From positions 1 through 39,585 of the forward strand of contig CAZOBJ010000021.1 in NCBI GenBank assembly GCA_964577825.1: 39,585 bases of DNA, given 5' to 3'. This document shows, piece after piece, positions 7,537-15,420 of the stretch. Positions within the stretch are counted from its first letter, which is position 1. The number at the start of each line of letters is the position of its first letter. The DNA comes from CAZOBJ01 sp964577825 (GTDB lineage: Bacteria; Planctomycetota; SZUA-567; JAFGNG01). A program made the translations under genes and the position numbers. Under the pieces are notes generated by a model. That model was not told the DNA's origin. It saw nothing but the letters and a program-made list of their open reading frames with translations, and did no database searches.

Positions 7537-8949
7537 ATGCCCGAAGGCGACGGGCGGCCTGGGTCCGCTCGACTCATTCCCCGCGCGGTCGTGATGATCC
7601 TGGGCAGCGCGCTCGTGGGCCTGGCCGCGCACGAGGCGGGCTTCACCCGGGCCCAGACCCTGTCGAGCGCGATCTTCATCCTGATCGTGCTGGCGACCCT
7701 GTGCTTTTGGCACTTCCGCTTGGCCATCGCGTTCATCGGCATTGCGGCCCTGCTGGGGACCAAGGCGCTCACCCTGGAGAGCTTCATCGCCTCCAGCGAG
7801 CTCGACATCATCCTGTTCCTGGTGGGCATGATGGTCACGGTGGGCGTGCTCAAGGAGCTGGGCCTGTTCACCTGGATCATCCAGATGGTGATCGGCATGC
7901 GGCGGATGACCGGGCCTGTGTTCACCGTGACCGTGGTGTTCCTCTCGGCGCTGTTGGCCTGCATGGTGGACGAGGTCACGAGCATCGTGTTCATGGCCGC
8001 GCTCATCTTCCAGGTGTGCGATACGCTGAAGATCCGGCCCATGCCGTTCCTGCTCATCTCGATCATGGCCACGAACATCGGGTCCTCGGGCACGATGCTC
8101 GGCAATCCGGTGGGGATCCTCATCGGTGCCAAAGCGGGGCTCACCTTCATCGATTTCCTGGAGTCGGCGTTTCCCATCATGGTGGGGTCGCTGTGCATCG
8201 CCCTCGGGGTGCTCGTGTGGTGGTACCGCAAGGAGATCAAGGTCCTGTCCGAGCGCCTGGAGGCCCGCCGCGGCATGGGCCTGGGGCTGGGGCCGCTTGT
8301 GGAGGTGCCCTACCGGCGGGCGCTGGCGATCCTGGTGGGCATGATTGCGCTCATCGCCAGCCACCACTTCCTGGAGGACCGCCTGGGCGTGGCCAAGAAC
8401 ACGATCCTGATCGTGGCGCCGCTCTTTATCGCGGGGGTGCTCATGATCTGGCGCCACGAGCGCGCGCGCCACTACATCGAGACCGAGGTGGAGTGGTGGA
8501 CGCTCCTCTTCTTCATGATGCTCTTCGCCGTGGCGGGGACGCTCGAACACACGGGCGTGACCGCGGAGGTGGCCGCGAGCTTCACCGGGTTCTTCGGCAA
8601 GGACGTGGGCGTGCTCACCCCCGTCATCATCTTCACCACGGCCGTGGGCAGCGCCTTCGTGGACAACGTGGTGTTCGTGGCCGCGTTCATCCCGGTGGTC
8701 CAGAACCTCGTGAACGAGCTCGGGGACCGCACCCTGTGGTGGGCGCTCTTGTTTGGCGCGTGCTTCGGCGGCAACATCACCATGATCGGGTCCACGGCCA
8801 ACATCGTGGCCCTGGGCATGCTCGAGAAGCGGTACCGCACCCAGATTCACTTCGTGGAGTGGCTCAAGGTCGGCGCGCTCGTGGGGCTGGTCACAAGCGC
8901 CGCGGCCTGGGCGGCGATCGTGCTGGCCCGGTGGCTCTTCTCCTGGTAG
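7537..8949 (+). CDS. ArsB/NhaD/P-protein family ion transporter
   Basis: This 470-residue membrane protein has about eleven hydrophobic segments. It shows the signatures of the ion transporter superfamily that includes ArsB, NhaD, CitM and the P protein. The first half has MVDEVTSIVFMAAL and then GSSGTMLGNPVGILIGAKAGLTF. The second half repeats the pattern with AFVDNVVFVAAF and GGNITMIGSTANIVALGM. Such inverted repeats of D-N/T and G.N..MIG..aN motifs line the substrate path. The substrate could be arsenite, Na+/H+, or a di- or tricarboxylate, and cannot be read from the sequence. No arsenic genes are close by, so I avoid calling it arsB. ATG 7537 has GGGAG upstream within the end of the preceding gene, so translational coupling is likely. 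Confidence 0.88.
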   Translation: MPEGDGRPGSARLIPRAVVMILGSALVGLAAHEAGFTRAQTLSSAIFILIVLATLCFWHFRLAIAFIGIAALLGTKALTLESFIASSELDIILFLVGMMVTVGVLKELGLFTWIIQMVIGMRRMTGPVFTVTVVFLSALLACMVDEVTSIVFMAALIFQVCDTLKIRPMPFLLISIMATNIGSSGTMLGNPVGILIGAKAGLTFIDFLESAFPIMVGSLCIALGVLVWWYRKEIKVLSERLEARRGMGLGLGPLVEVPYRRALAILVGMIALIASHHFLEDRLGVAKNTILIVAPLFIAGVLMIWRHERARHYIETEVEWWTLLFFMMLFAVAGTLEHTGVTAEVAASFTGFFGKDVGVLTPVIIFTTAVGSAFVDNVVFVAAFIPVVQNLVNELGDRTLWWALLFGACFGGNITMIGSTANIVALGMLEKRYRTQIHFVEWLKVGALVGLVTSAAAWAAIVLARWLFSW

Positions 8950-8975
8950 ACGACAGAGGCGCTGCGTCTCTGGCT

Positions 8976-8997
8976 CCCTCTCCCCTCGGGAGAGGGT
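8976..8997. repeat. Palindrome CCCTCTCCC-CTC-GGGAGAGGG, copy 1
   Basis: This is a perfect 9-bp inverted repeat with a 3-nt loop, followed by T. It lies 27 bp after the transporter stop. The same 22-bp sequence returns at 9018-9039. In RNA either strand would form a very stable GC stem. It could serve as a bidirectional transcription stop between convergent genes, though there is no T-run. The motif resembles short GC-rich intergenic palindromes seen in many high-GC genomes. Confidence 0.75.
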
Positions 8998-9017
8998 CCC
9001 TGGGGCGGGGCGGTTCT

Positions 9018-9039
9018 CCCTCTCCCCTCGGGAGAGGGT
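9018..9039. repeat. Palindrome CCCTCTCCC-CTC-GGGAGAGGG, copy 2
   Basis: Identical to the palindrome at 8976-8997. Its right arm forms the beginning of the first 158-bp tandem unit, so the larger repeats appear to have grown from this short element. Confidence 0.75.
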
Positions 9040-9372
9040 CGGGGTGAGGGACGTGACGCGCGCTCGCAGTCATCTCTCGCACGGTGCCCGTCTGTTCGCA
9101 CGTCGTACCTCTCCCTCCCCCTAGCCCCCTCCCGGAGGGAGGGTGGGGAGGCGCGGAGCGCCTCTTGTGCTCTCTCCGTCTCCGTCCGGGAGAGGGTCGG
9201 GGTGAGGGACGTGACGCGCGCTCGCAGTCATCTCTCGCACGGTGCCCGTCTGTTCGCACGTCGTACCTCTCCCTCCCCCTAGCCGCCTCCCGGAGGGAGG
9301 GGGGGAGGCGCGGAGCGCCTCTTGTGCTCTCTCCGTCTCCGTCCGGGAGAGGGTTGGGGTGAGGGACGGCGC
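9031..9372. repeat. Tandem 158/157-bp repeat: two full units and a partial third
   Basis: Unit 1 (9031-9188, 158 bp) and unit 2 (9189-9345, 157 bp) differ by one C-to-G change and one missing T. A third copy (9346 to about 9369) begins the same way and is cut off at the xerC/xerD stop. Each unit contains three GC-rich dyads: GGGAGAGGG with its partner, CCTCCCGGAGGGAGG, and the perfect AGGCGC-GGA-GCGCCT. Together with the palindromes from 8976, this fills the 423-bp convergent gap between the transporter and xerC/xerD. Short open frames here are by-products of the repeat and show no protein character. Near identity of the units points to recent duplication. Confidence 0.9.
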
Positions 9373-10332
9373 TCACACCGCGTGGGCGCGGTGCTCCTGT
9401 ACGGGGTCGGAGTGCGTGGCGCGCGGGTGGGCCTTGGCATAGGCCGCGGAGAGCTCGTCGAGCGCGAGGTGCGTGTAGTTCTGGGTGGTGGACAGGTTCT
9501 CGTGGCCGAGGAGCTCCTGCACGACGCGCAGGTCCGCGCCGCGGCTCAACAGGTGCGTGGCGAAGCTGTGGCGCAGGGTGTGCGGGGTCACCTGACCAGC
9601 GAGCCCCGCGTCCGTGGCGTACCGGGCCAGGATCCGGCGTACGCTGCGAGTGGTCAGCCGCCCGCCGCGCGCGTTCAGAAACAGCGCCGTGGGGTGGAAC
9701 CGCGCGCGGTCCTGATGCAGCCGCTTGGCCTGGGCGTACGCGCGCACCGCGTCCACGGCGTGGCGGCCGATGGGGTTGAGCCGCTCCTTGCGGCCCTTGC
9801 CCCGGGCGCGCAGCACTGCCTGGTCCAGGTCCACGTCGTCGTGGTCCAGGGCCACAAGCTCGGCGCTGCGCAGCCCCGCGCTGTACAGGAGCTCCATGGC
9901 CGCCCGGTCGCGCAGCCCCGTGAACGTGGACAGGTCCGGCCGGTCGAGAAGCGACTCGACCTGGGTCAGGGTCAGGCAGTTGGGCAGACGGCGCTCGACC
10001 CGCGGCGAGCGGATGGCGGCGACCGGGTCCTCGGTCATCTCGCCCCGGCGCACAAGGTACCGGAAAAAGGTGCGAAGCGCCGCCAGCTTGCGCGCCACGG
10101 TGCGGGCCGAGACCCCGGCCTCGCCCAGCGCGGCCAGGAATCCGCGCACCTGTAGACGAGTGGCGTTGCGGGGGAAGGACCCCAGCTCGCCCGTGTGCGC
10201 GAGGTGGTGCACGAACTGCTCCAGGTCGATGGCGTAGTTGCGCACCGTGTGCTCGGACACGCCGCGCTCGTCGGCGAGGTGGCGCAGGAACGCGCCCACC
10301 AGGGGATGGCACTCGGCTGAGCGTGCGGACAC
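9373..10332 (-). CDS. xer: Tyrosine recombinase XerC/XerD
   Basis: This protein acts at dif sites to resolve chromosome dimers. The 319-residue product has an N-terminal SAM-like core-binding domain (about residues 8-105) and a C-terminal catalytic domain. All six catalytic positions are visible: R155 (SAGLRSAEL), K179 (GKGRKER), H251 and R254 (HTLRHSFA), H277 (LGHEN) and nucleophile Y286 (TQNYTH). The spacing between them equals that of E. coli XerD. The GTG start at 10332 is chosen for its AAGGAG site; the upstream in-frame extension to 10530 lacks homology. XerC and XerD cannot be separated from one sequence. No phage or integron genes surround it, so it is probably the chromosomal housekeeping enzyme. 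Its stop abuts the tandem repeats. Confidence 0.93.
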   Translation of the reverse strand: MSARSAECHPLVGAFLRHLADERGVSEHTVRNYAIDLEQFVHHLAHTGELGSFPRNATRLQVRGFLAALGEAGVSARTVARKLAALRTFFRYLVRRGEMTEDPVAAIRSPRVERRLPNCLTLTQVESLLDRPDLSTFTGLRDRAAMELLYSAGLRSAELVALDHDDVDLDQAVLRARGKGRKERLNPIGRHAVDAVRAYAQAKRLHQDRARFHPTALFLNARGGRLTTRSVRRILARYATDAGLAGQVTPHTLRHSFATHLLSRGADLRVVQELLGHENLSTTQNYTHLALDELSAAYAKAHPRATHSDPVQEHRAHAV

Positions 10333-10566
10333 GTGGGGCTCCTTGTCGGGCCGCGGCGCGGGGACCGGACACCAGCCGGTTGGACGCGGCCCTATACTGT
10401 GTATATCGTCCATGGGCGCCAATGCCTTGAGCACGCCCGGCCCGTACCGCGCGGCGGCGCGCTCGCTCGCTGCGCGCGCCTCTTGACCCCTGCGCCCGGC
10501 GCGGGCACCATGGCCGGCACGGGAGCGCATACGCGGCTCGCTACAGGATCACGCGGGGGAGCGACC

Positions 10567-11250
10567 ATGGCCCGGCGCAGGCGGCTTGTGCGCATCTACG
10601 AACGGATGTACGCCGCGTTCGGCCCCCAGCACTGGTGGCCGGGGGAGAGTTCGTTCGAGGTCCTGGTCGGCGCGATGCTCACGCAGAACACTGCGTGGCC
10701 CAATGTGGAGCGCGCCATCGCCAATCTGGCCGCCGCGGACCGGCTCCATCCCGAGGGCATCCTGTCCTGCCCGCAACAGGAGCTCGCGCGCCTGGTGCGC
10801 CCGAGCGGATACTACAACGTAAAGGCGCGGCGCCTGCGCGCGCTGGTGGACTGGTATGCCCGGGCCTGCGGCGGCCGGATCGACCGGCTGCGGCGCGCGC
10901 CCCTGGACGCGCTTCGCGCCGAGCTGTTGACCGTCCCGGGCGTGGGCCCGGAGACCGCGGACAGCATCCTGCTCTATGCGGCCGGCCGGCCGACGTTCGT
11001 GATCGACGCGTACACGCGGCGCATCGCCCACCGCCTGGACCTGGCCGACCAAGACGTCTCCTACGAAGCGCTGCGGGCCCGGTTCATGGACGCGCTGCCC
11101 CGCGACCGGCCCCTGTACAACGAGTACCATGCCCTGCTCGTGCGCCTGGGCAAGGTCCACTGCCGGGTGCGTCCGCGGTGCGCGGACTGTCCCCTGGGGC
11201 GCGAGCCGCACCGCGCCGGGTATCCGATCCACGCGACGGAGGAGGGATGA
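10567..11250 (+). CDS. Endonuclease III-like HhH-GPD DNA glycosylase, MagIII-like
   Basis: The 227-residue protein is a helix-hairpin-helix base-excision glycosylase. FEVLVGAMLTQNTAWPNVERA begins the fold. The HhH hairpin LLTVPGVGPETADSILLYA lies at residues 120-138, and the catalytic aspartate is D147 in TFVIDAYTRRI. The lysine that makes endonuclease III a lyase (GVGRK) is replaced by E129, as in monofunctional 3-methyladenine glycosylases of the MagIII type, so alkylated bases are the likely substrate. The C-terminal cluster motif CRVRPRCADCPLG has only three cysteines, so a normal 4Fe-4S loop seems incomplete. ATG 10567 follows a purine-rich GGGGGAG. Its stop overlaps the start region of the next gene, so the pair is likely cotranscribed. 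Confidence 0.85.
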   Translation: MARRRRLVRIYERMYAAFGPQHWWPGESSFEVLVGAMLTQNTAWPNVERAIANLAAADRLHPEGILSCPQQELARLVRPSGYYNVKARRLRALVDWYARACGGRIDRLRRAPLDALRAELLTVPGVGPETADSILLYAAGRPTFVIDAYTRRIAHRLDLADQDVSYEALRARFMDALPRDRPLYNEYHALLVRLGKVHCRVRPRCADCPLGREPHRAGYPIHATEEG

Positions 11251-11840
11251 TGAGCGAGGTACGCCATCTCGAGGTCGCCCCGTGCAGCGCGCACGCGTTC
11301 TCCGTGCCCCCGCGCGCGCGCGTGCGCGTGACCGACCTGCAGGGCGGGCAGCCCGGGGACCTGGTGGCCTTCAGCGCGGACGACCTGCTCGTGCGCCTGA
11401 GCGCCGCGCGTACCCGGGTGGAGAACGGCAAGGTGACGGTCACCGCGGGCGACGGCCTGTGGTCCAATGCCCAGCCGCCGGGCGTGCTGTTGACCATGGT
11501 GGAGGACACGTGCGAAGGCCATGACCTGCTGTACGCGCCCTGCTGCCGGTATGCGCTGCGCGAGCGCTTCGGCGTGGATCGCGACGGATGCCTGGAGCTT
11601 CTGCTCGAGGCCCTGGCGCCCTGGGGCGTGGCCCTGCACGAGGTGCCCGACCCGGTGAACCTGTTCTTCCGCGTGCTCGTGGACGCGCGGGGGCGGCTGC
11701 GCATCGGGCCGCGGCCCAGCACCGCCGGGGACTTCGTGGAGCTGCGCGCAGAGGCGGCCTGCGTCGTGGCGGTGAGCGCCTGCCCGGCGCCGCGGCCGGA
11801 CGGGCCGAACACCGGGTTCGCGGTGCGCGTGGCGACCTGA
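11250..11840 (+). CDS. DUF1989 (urea carboxylase-associated) family protein
   Basis: The 196-residue protein matches the DUF1989 pattern of proteins encoded near urea carboxylases and some aminomethyltransferase-like genes. The steps are an RVRVTDLQGGQPGDLVAF strand, SAARTRVENG, the DGLWSN stretch, the VEDTCEGHDLLYAPCC block with conserved Asp, Cys and His residues, and a C-terminal PDPVNLFFRVLVD. The family role is not well established, and no urea carboxylase or allophanate hydrolase is nearby. Two ATGs (11247 and 11250) are possible; 11250 has GGAGG at seven bases. The gene overlaps the glycosylase stop codon and ends 14 bp before the convergent yidC stop. Confidence 0.8.
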   Translation: MSEVRHLEVAPCSAHAFSVPPRARVRVTDLQGGQPGDLVAFSADDLLVRLSAARTRVENGKVTVTAGDGLWSNAQPPGVLLTMVEDTCEGHDLLYAPCCRYALRERFGVDRDGCLELLLEALAPWGVALHEVPDPVNLFFRVLVDARGRLRIGPRPSTAGDFVELRAEAACVVAVSACPAPRPDGPNTGFAVRVAT

Positions 11841-11854
11841 CCGGTCGGGCGGGG

Positions 11855-13834
11855 TCAGCGGCGCCGCCGCTTGCGCGACTGCCCGGACGCGCTCTTGTTC
11901 CCTTTCCTCGCGAATCCGGTGCCCGCGGCCGCGGGCCCGGCCGCCTGAGCGCGCTCGCGCGCGTCCGCGCCCTCGAGCCTGCGGCGGATGAACCAGTGCT
12001 CGACCAGGGTGTAGCCCGCCGAGACCGTGAAGTACAGCACCAGCCCCGAGGGCATGCTGTAGAAGATGAACATGAACAGGACCGGCATCAGCTTCATCAT
12101 GCGCTGCTGCTGCTGGACCTGGGGGTCCTTGCTCTTCGGGGTCATGGCCTGCTGGACCAGGGTGATGACCACGTAGAGGATCGGCAGCAGGTTGAGGGTC
12201 TCCCACCCCACGATCGGCACGACGAACGGCAGTGAGAACAGGGCGTCCGGCTGGGACAGGTCCGTGATCCACCCGGGAATGAACGTGGCCTGGCGCATGC
12301 TGAACGCATTCGCGAACGCGCCGTAGAGCGCGATGAACACGGGGATCTGCACGAACATGGGCAGGCACGAGCCCCAGGGGCTGACCCCGTGCTCGCGCCA
12401 CATGCGCATGATCTCCTCCTGCTGCTTGGCCTTGTCGTCCTTGTACCGCTCGCGCACCTCCTTCATCAGAGGCTGGAGCTTCTGCATCTTGTGCCCGGCT
12501 GCCAGGGCCTTGCGCGTGAGCCCGTGCATGGCCGTCTTGAGCAGCAACGTGAGCACGATGATCACGAGCCCGTAGTTGTGCAGGTAGGGGTACAGGAAGT
12601 TGAGGATGCGCACGAGGATCTTGCTGATCGGTTCGAACCAGCTGAAGAACGAGTAGCGCGGCAGGTCTTGCAGCGCGGGGTCGAAGGCCAGGGCCTGTTC
12701 GGTTACCGGCCCGCCGTAGAACACGAACCGGACCGCCTGGCTCGCGCCGGGCTCGACGTCCCGGTGCGTGAGCGTCTTGTACAGGATGCGGCCGCTGTCG
12801 GGCTGGCTGCGCAGGATCTTCTGCAGCCGCGCGTCGGCCTGCGCAAAGTACCCTTGTTCATCCGCCTGCGGACCGATGTCCAGGTGCTCGACCACGGCCC
12901 TGCCGGAGATCCGGGGCTCTTCGACGCGCACCAGGGCGGTGAAGAACCGGCCCTTGAACGCCATCCAGGCCAGGTTGCCCGCGGTGAAGGTCCACGGTTC
13001 GTCGCGGAACCCGGAGAGCGCCTCCCGCTCGATGACCGCGCCCTGCGCCTGCCCCTGGTAGGTGGCCAGCAACGCTTTCAGCCGGCCGAAGCGCGCGTCC
13101 GCGTCGTCGGGCAAGGGCCCCGCCAGCGCGGTCATGCGCCAGGCGAGGTTGCGCGACCGGTCGGCCAGGTTCTCCAGGGCCACCTCGAACTGGAACCCGT
13201 AGGCAAACACCGGGTTGTCGACCGGGCCCTCGCGCGGGCCGAACACATAGGTCTTGGTGATCCGCCACCCGGACACCACGGTGCGGAACACGAGCCGACG
13301 TTCGGAACGCGGCTCGGCCGTGGTGTCCTCCACCACGTCCCAGTTGCGGCCGCGCAGGTCCACCCCGTCGCTCAGGTCCAAGAGCCGCAGGCTCGTCTCG
13401 CCGGGCCGCACCGTGTCCAACAGGCGCAGGCCGCTGTCCTGCTCGCGTACAGGCGTGCGATGAAAGTTGACGAGGGTGTAGTCGCGCAACGCCGCACCGC
13501 GGCTCGTGAAGGTCGCCTCGAACTCCGGACCGCGCACCGCGATATTGCGCACCCGGGCGGGCTCGGCCGCGGTCTGGAGCGCCGGCGCCTCGTCGGGTTC
13601 GGGCGCCTCGGTCGGCTCCTGGTCCTCTGGCTGGGCGGGCGCGGACGGGCCGGGCTCGACGAGCTCGGCCGGCTCGGGCTGCGGCGGGGCCTGTGGCGCC
13701 TGGGGCTCGGGATGCTCGGCTTCCCAGGCGCGGCGCCGGCGCTCGTACTCCTGCTGGCGCCAGGTGGCCAGGGAGAGCACAATCAGGGTGACGAGTACGG
13801 CCACCAGCACGGCGGCGAACTGCTTCTTATCCAT
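11855..13834 (-). CDS. yidC: Membrane protein insertase YidC
   Basis: YidC inserts and folds inner-membrane proteins, alone or with SecYEG. The 659-residue protein has a first transmembrane helix at about residues 7-24 and a Pro/Glu-rich linker (about 35-80). A large periplasmic beta-domain of the Gram-negative type follows (about 90-400), then the five-helix core from about residue 405. The core shows KTAMHGLTRKAL, MQKLQPLMKEVRERYKDD, the amphipathic C1 loop, PMFVQIPVFIALYGA and MPSGLVLYFTVSAGYTLVEHWFIRRRL. The cavity position that is Arg in E. coli appears to be Lys (LLLKTAM). The tail is strongly basic (RKRRRR). The large periplasmic domain implies a diderm cell envelope. The ATG overlaps the yidD stop and has GGAG five bases upstream. 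Confidence 0.97.
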   Translation of the reverse strand: MDKKQFAAVLVAVLVTLIVLSLATWRQQEYERRRRAWEAEHPEPQAPQAPPQPEPAELVEPGPSAPAQPEDQEPTEAPEPDEAPALQTAAEPARVRNIAVRGPEFEATFTSRGAALRDYTLVNFHRTPVREQDSGLRLLDTVRPGETSLRLLDLSDGVDLRGRNWDVVEDTTAEPRSERRLVFRTVVSGWRITKTYVFGPREGPVDNPVFAYGFQFEVALENLADRSRNLAWRMTALAGPLPDDADARFGRLKALLATYQGQAQGAVIEREALSGFRDEPWTFTAGNLAWMAFKGRFFTALVRVEEPRISGRAVVEHLDIGPQADEQGYFAQADARLQKILRSQPDSGRILYKTLTHRDVEPGASQAVRFVFYGGPVTEQALAFDPALQDLPRYSFFSWFEPISKILVRILNFLYPYLHNYGLVIIVLTLLLKTAMHGLTRKALAAGHKMQKLQPLMKEVRERYKDDKAKQQEEIMRMWREHGVSPWGSCLPMFVQIPVFIALYGAFANAFSMRQATFIPGWITDLSQPDALFSLPFVVPIVGWETLNLLPILYVVITLVQQAMTPKSKDPQVQQQQRMMKLMPVLFMFIFYSMPSGLVLYFTVSAGYTLVEHWFIRRRLEGADARERAQAAGPAAAGTGFARKGNKSASGQSRKRRRR

Positions 13835-14129
13835 TCTCGCTCCGGTTCGCGTCCTCGGCTTCGTCGGCGGCCGGCTCTTCCCAGGCGTACCGGGGCCGGT
13901 CCGTAGGGTCTACCGGGTCCCATCCGCCGCGGGCGAACGGGTGGCAGCGCAGGATGCGCCAGACGCCCATGCACAGCCCCCGGGCCAGCCCCTTGCGTTC
14001 AATGGCCTGCTGCATGTATTCGCTGCAGGTGGGCTCGTACCGACAGGTGGGCGGCAGAATCGGACTCACGTAGCGCCGGTACAGACCGATGCACCACAGC
14101 AGACATCGGGCGGCCGGGCCCGGCCGCAT
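13827..14129 (-). CDS. yidD: Membrane protein insertion efficiency factor YidD
   Basis: YidD is a small membrane-associated protein that assists YidC-dependent insertion. The 100-residue sequence contains the family core almost unbroken: YRRYVSPILPPTCRYEPTCSEYM, then the AIERKGLARG helix and ILRCHPFARGGWDPVDP. An acidic tail follows. The ATG at 14129 shares one base with the rnpA stop codon, and the TAA at 13827-13829 lies inside the first codons of yidC, an 8-bp overlap. The three genes are therefore tightly coupled in translation. Confidence 0.96.
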   Translation of the reverse strand: MRPGPAARCLLWCIGLYRRYVSPILPPTCRYEPTCSEYMQQAIERKGLARGLCMGVWRILRCHPFARGGWDPVDPTDRPRYAWEEPAADEAEDANRSENG

Positions 14130-14491
14130 CAGGACCGCTCGCGCGCGCCGCAGGCCCGGCGCACCGCCGCCCGGAGGCTGTCCACGAGCTCCGGAAAGGG
14201 CGCATCCAGGGCCTTCCTGCGCGCGATCACCGCGTACGTGCCCGGCGGCAGCTCCCCGGCCAGGGCGCGCAGCGCGGCGCGCACCCGGCGACGGGCGCGG
14301 TTGCGCACCACGGCCCCGCCCAGGCGATTGGGCGCGATGGCCGCGGCCCGGGGCGGGTCCCGCGCCTCGGCCAGGTAGCGCACCACCACGCACGCGCTTC
14401 GCCCGGCAGTGCCCCGCTCGAACAACGCGCTTACCGCCCGCCGGCCGCGCAAGCGCTCCACCCGCCTGGAATGCGCGGCGGCTTCGGCCAT
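14129..14491 (-). CDS. rnpA: Ribonuclease P protein component RnpA
   Basis: RnpA is the protein cofactor of RNase P, which trims the 5' leader of tRNA precursors. The 120-residue, Arg-rich protein has the usual start (RVERLRGRRAVSALFERG), a central beta-sheet, and the RNA-binding signature VVRNRARRRVRAALR (family: RNR.RR..RE). An AIARRKALDAPFPELVDSL end completes it. AAGGAG lies seven bases before the ATG at 14491. It leads the rnpA-yidD-yidC operon from the promoter at 14527-14555. The rpmH gene, which almost always precedes rnpA, is absent here. Confidence 0.94.
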   Translation of the reverse strand: MAEAAAHSRRVERLRGRRAVSALFERGTAGRSACVVVRYLAEARDPPRAAAIAPNRLGGAVVRNRARRRVRAALRALAGELPPGTYAVIARRKALDAPFPELVDSLRAAVRRACGARERS

Positions 14492-14526
14492 GCCTGAGCT
14501 CCTTGTGCGGCCGGGGCGGAGGGGCC

Positions 14527-14555
14527 AAGGTACGGGCGGTCCGGGCCACTGTCAA
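14527..14555 (-). promoter_or_regulatory. Sigma70-like promoter of rnpA-yidD-yidC
   Basis: Read leftward, a perfect TTGACA (14550-14555) is followed after 17 bp by TACCTT (14527-14532). The predicted start of transcription is roughly 28 bases before the rnpA ATG. The region also carries a rightward promoter candidate at 14587-14616, so it is a short divergent promoter region. Confidence 0.7.
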
Positions 14556-14586
14556 GGGAAAAGGGGCCTGCGGCGCCTGCGCGCGC

Positions 14587-14616
14587 TTGCCCATAGGGCG
14601 CGCCTGCGGATAGACT
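14587..14616 (+). promoter_or_regulatory. Candidate promoter for the pseudouridine synthase gene
   Basis: TTGCCC (14587-14592) and TAGACT (14611-14616) are spaced by 18 bp, about 26 bp before the ATG at 14643. The gene has a strong AAGGAGGAGG site at 14631-14640. Sequence prediction only. Confidence 0.45.
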
Positions 14617-14642
14617 GGGGCCCGCATCGCAAGGAGGAGGCC

Positions 14643-15401
14643 ATGGCGCGTCGCCCGGACTGGAGCGCACAGGCCCTGCGGGCGCGGGTGCTCCTGTCCA
14701 CGTCCAGCCTGGTGGTGGCCGACAAGCCCGCAGGCCTGGAGACCGTGGTCCGCGGCGGGGGCAACACCCGGTACTGCTTCACCTCGCGGCTGCGGCGGGC
14801 CCTGGGGGCCGGGCTCCTGGCGCCGGCCCATCGCCTGGACCGGGACACCACCGGATGCGTGGCCCTGGCCCGGAACGAGCAGGCCTTGGAGCCCCTGGAG
14901 GCCGCGTTCCGCGAGCGCGAGGTGGGCAAGCAGTATCTCGGCCTGTGCCTAGGCCCGGCCCCGGACAAGCGGCGGGGCACGGTGCGCGAGCGGCTCTCCC
15001 GGTGGCGGCCCGGGCGGCGGCCCGTACAGCCGACGCAGGGGCGCGGCGGCCAGGCCGCCGAGACCGCCTACCGCGTGCTCGGCGCGGGCGCGGCGCAGGG
15101 CCTGGAGGCGAGCCTCGTGCTGTTCGAGCCGCGCACCGGGCGCACCCACCAGGTGCGCGTGCACGCGGCCGTGCTGGGCCGGCCCCTGTGCGGAGACCAC
15201 GAGTACGGCGACCGCGCCGCCAACCGGGCCCTGCGCGCGGCCTGCGGATTGCGCCGCCAGGCCCTGCACGCATGGCGGCTCGTCTTTCCCGACCCGGACG
15301 ACGGGACGCGACGGCAGGTCGAGGCCCCGGTGCCCGGGGACCTGGCCGCGGCGGCGGACCTGTTCGTGCCGGATTGGGCGGCGCTCCTGGCCCGGCTGTG
15401 A
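14643..15401 (+). CDS. RluA-family pseudouridine synthase
   Basis: The 252-residue enzyme isomerises uridine to pseudouridine in RNA. Diagnostic motifs are VVADKPAGLETV near residue 24, the catalytic block HRLDRDTTG with nucleophile D66, KQYLGLCLG, and RTGRTHQVRVHAAVLGRPLCGDHEYG in the second half. There is no N-terminal S4 domain, which fits the short RluA/RluE-like or TruC-like types. The exact target (23S rRNA or tRNA) cannot be told. It is divergent from rnpA and probably monocistronic, since the next gene has its own promoter candidate. Confidence 0.9.
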   Translation: MARRPDWSAQALRARVLLSTSSLVVADKPAGLETVVRGGGNTRYCFTSRLRRALGAGLLAPAHRLDRDTTGCVALARNEQALEPLEAAFREREVGKQYLGLCLGPAPDKRRGTVRERLSRWRPGRRPVQPTQGRGGQAAETAYRVLGAGAAQGLEASLVLFEPRTGRTHQVRVHAAVLGRPLCGDHEYGDRAANRALRAACGLRRQALHAWRLVFPDPDDGTRRQVEAPVPGDLAAAADLFVPDWAALLARL

Positions 15402-15420
15402 CCCCGCGCAACCTTTCGCC

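Noticed and set aside
7537..8949. Naming the transporter arsB
   Set aside because: The motifs are shared by NhaD, CitM and P-protein relatives, and no arsR, arsC or arsA lies nearby.
9031..9372. Possible CRISPR array
   Set aside because: Repeat units are 158 bp with no unique spacers between them, and no cas genes are near.
9084..9442. Short plus-strand frames inside the tandem repeat
   Set aside because: The frames simply translate the repeated DNA (LPPPSPLPEGG-type peptides), so they reflect the repeat and not a gene.
10380..10440. Promoter around TATACTGTGTATA upstream of xerC/xerD and the glycosylase
   Set aside because: A near-palindromic AT-rich patch is present, but I found no -35 box at acceptable spacing in either direction.
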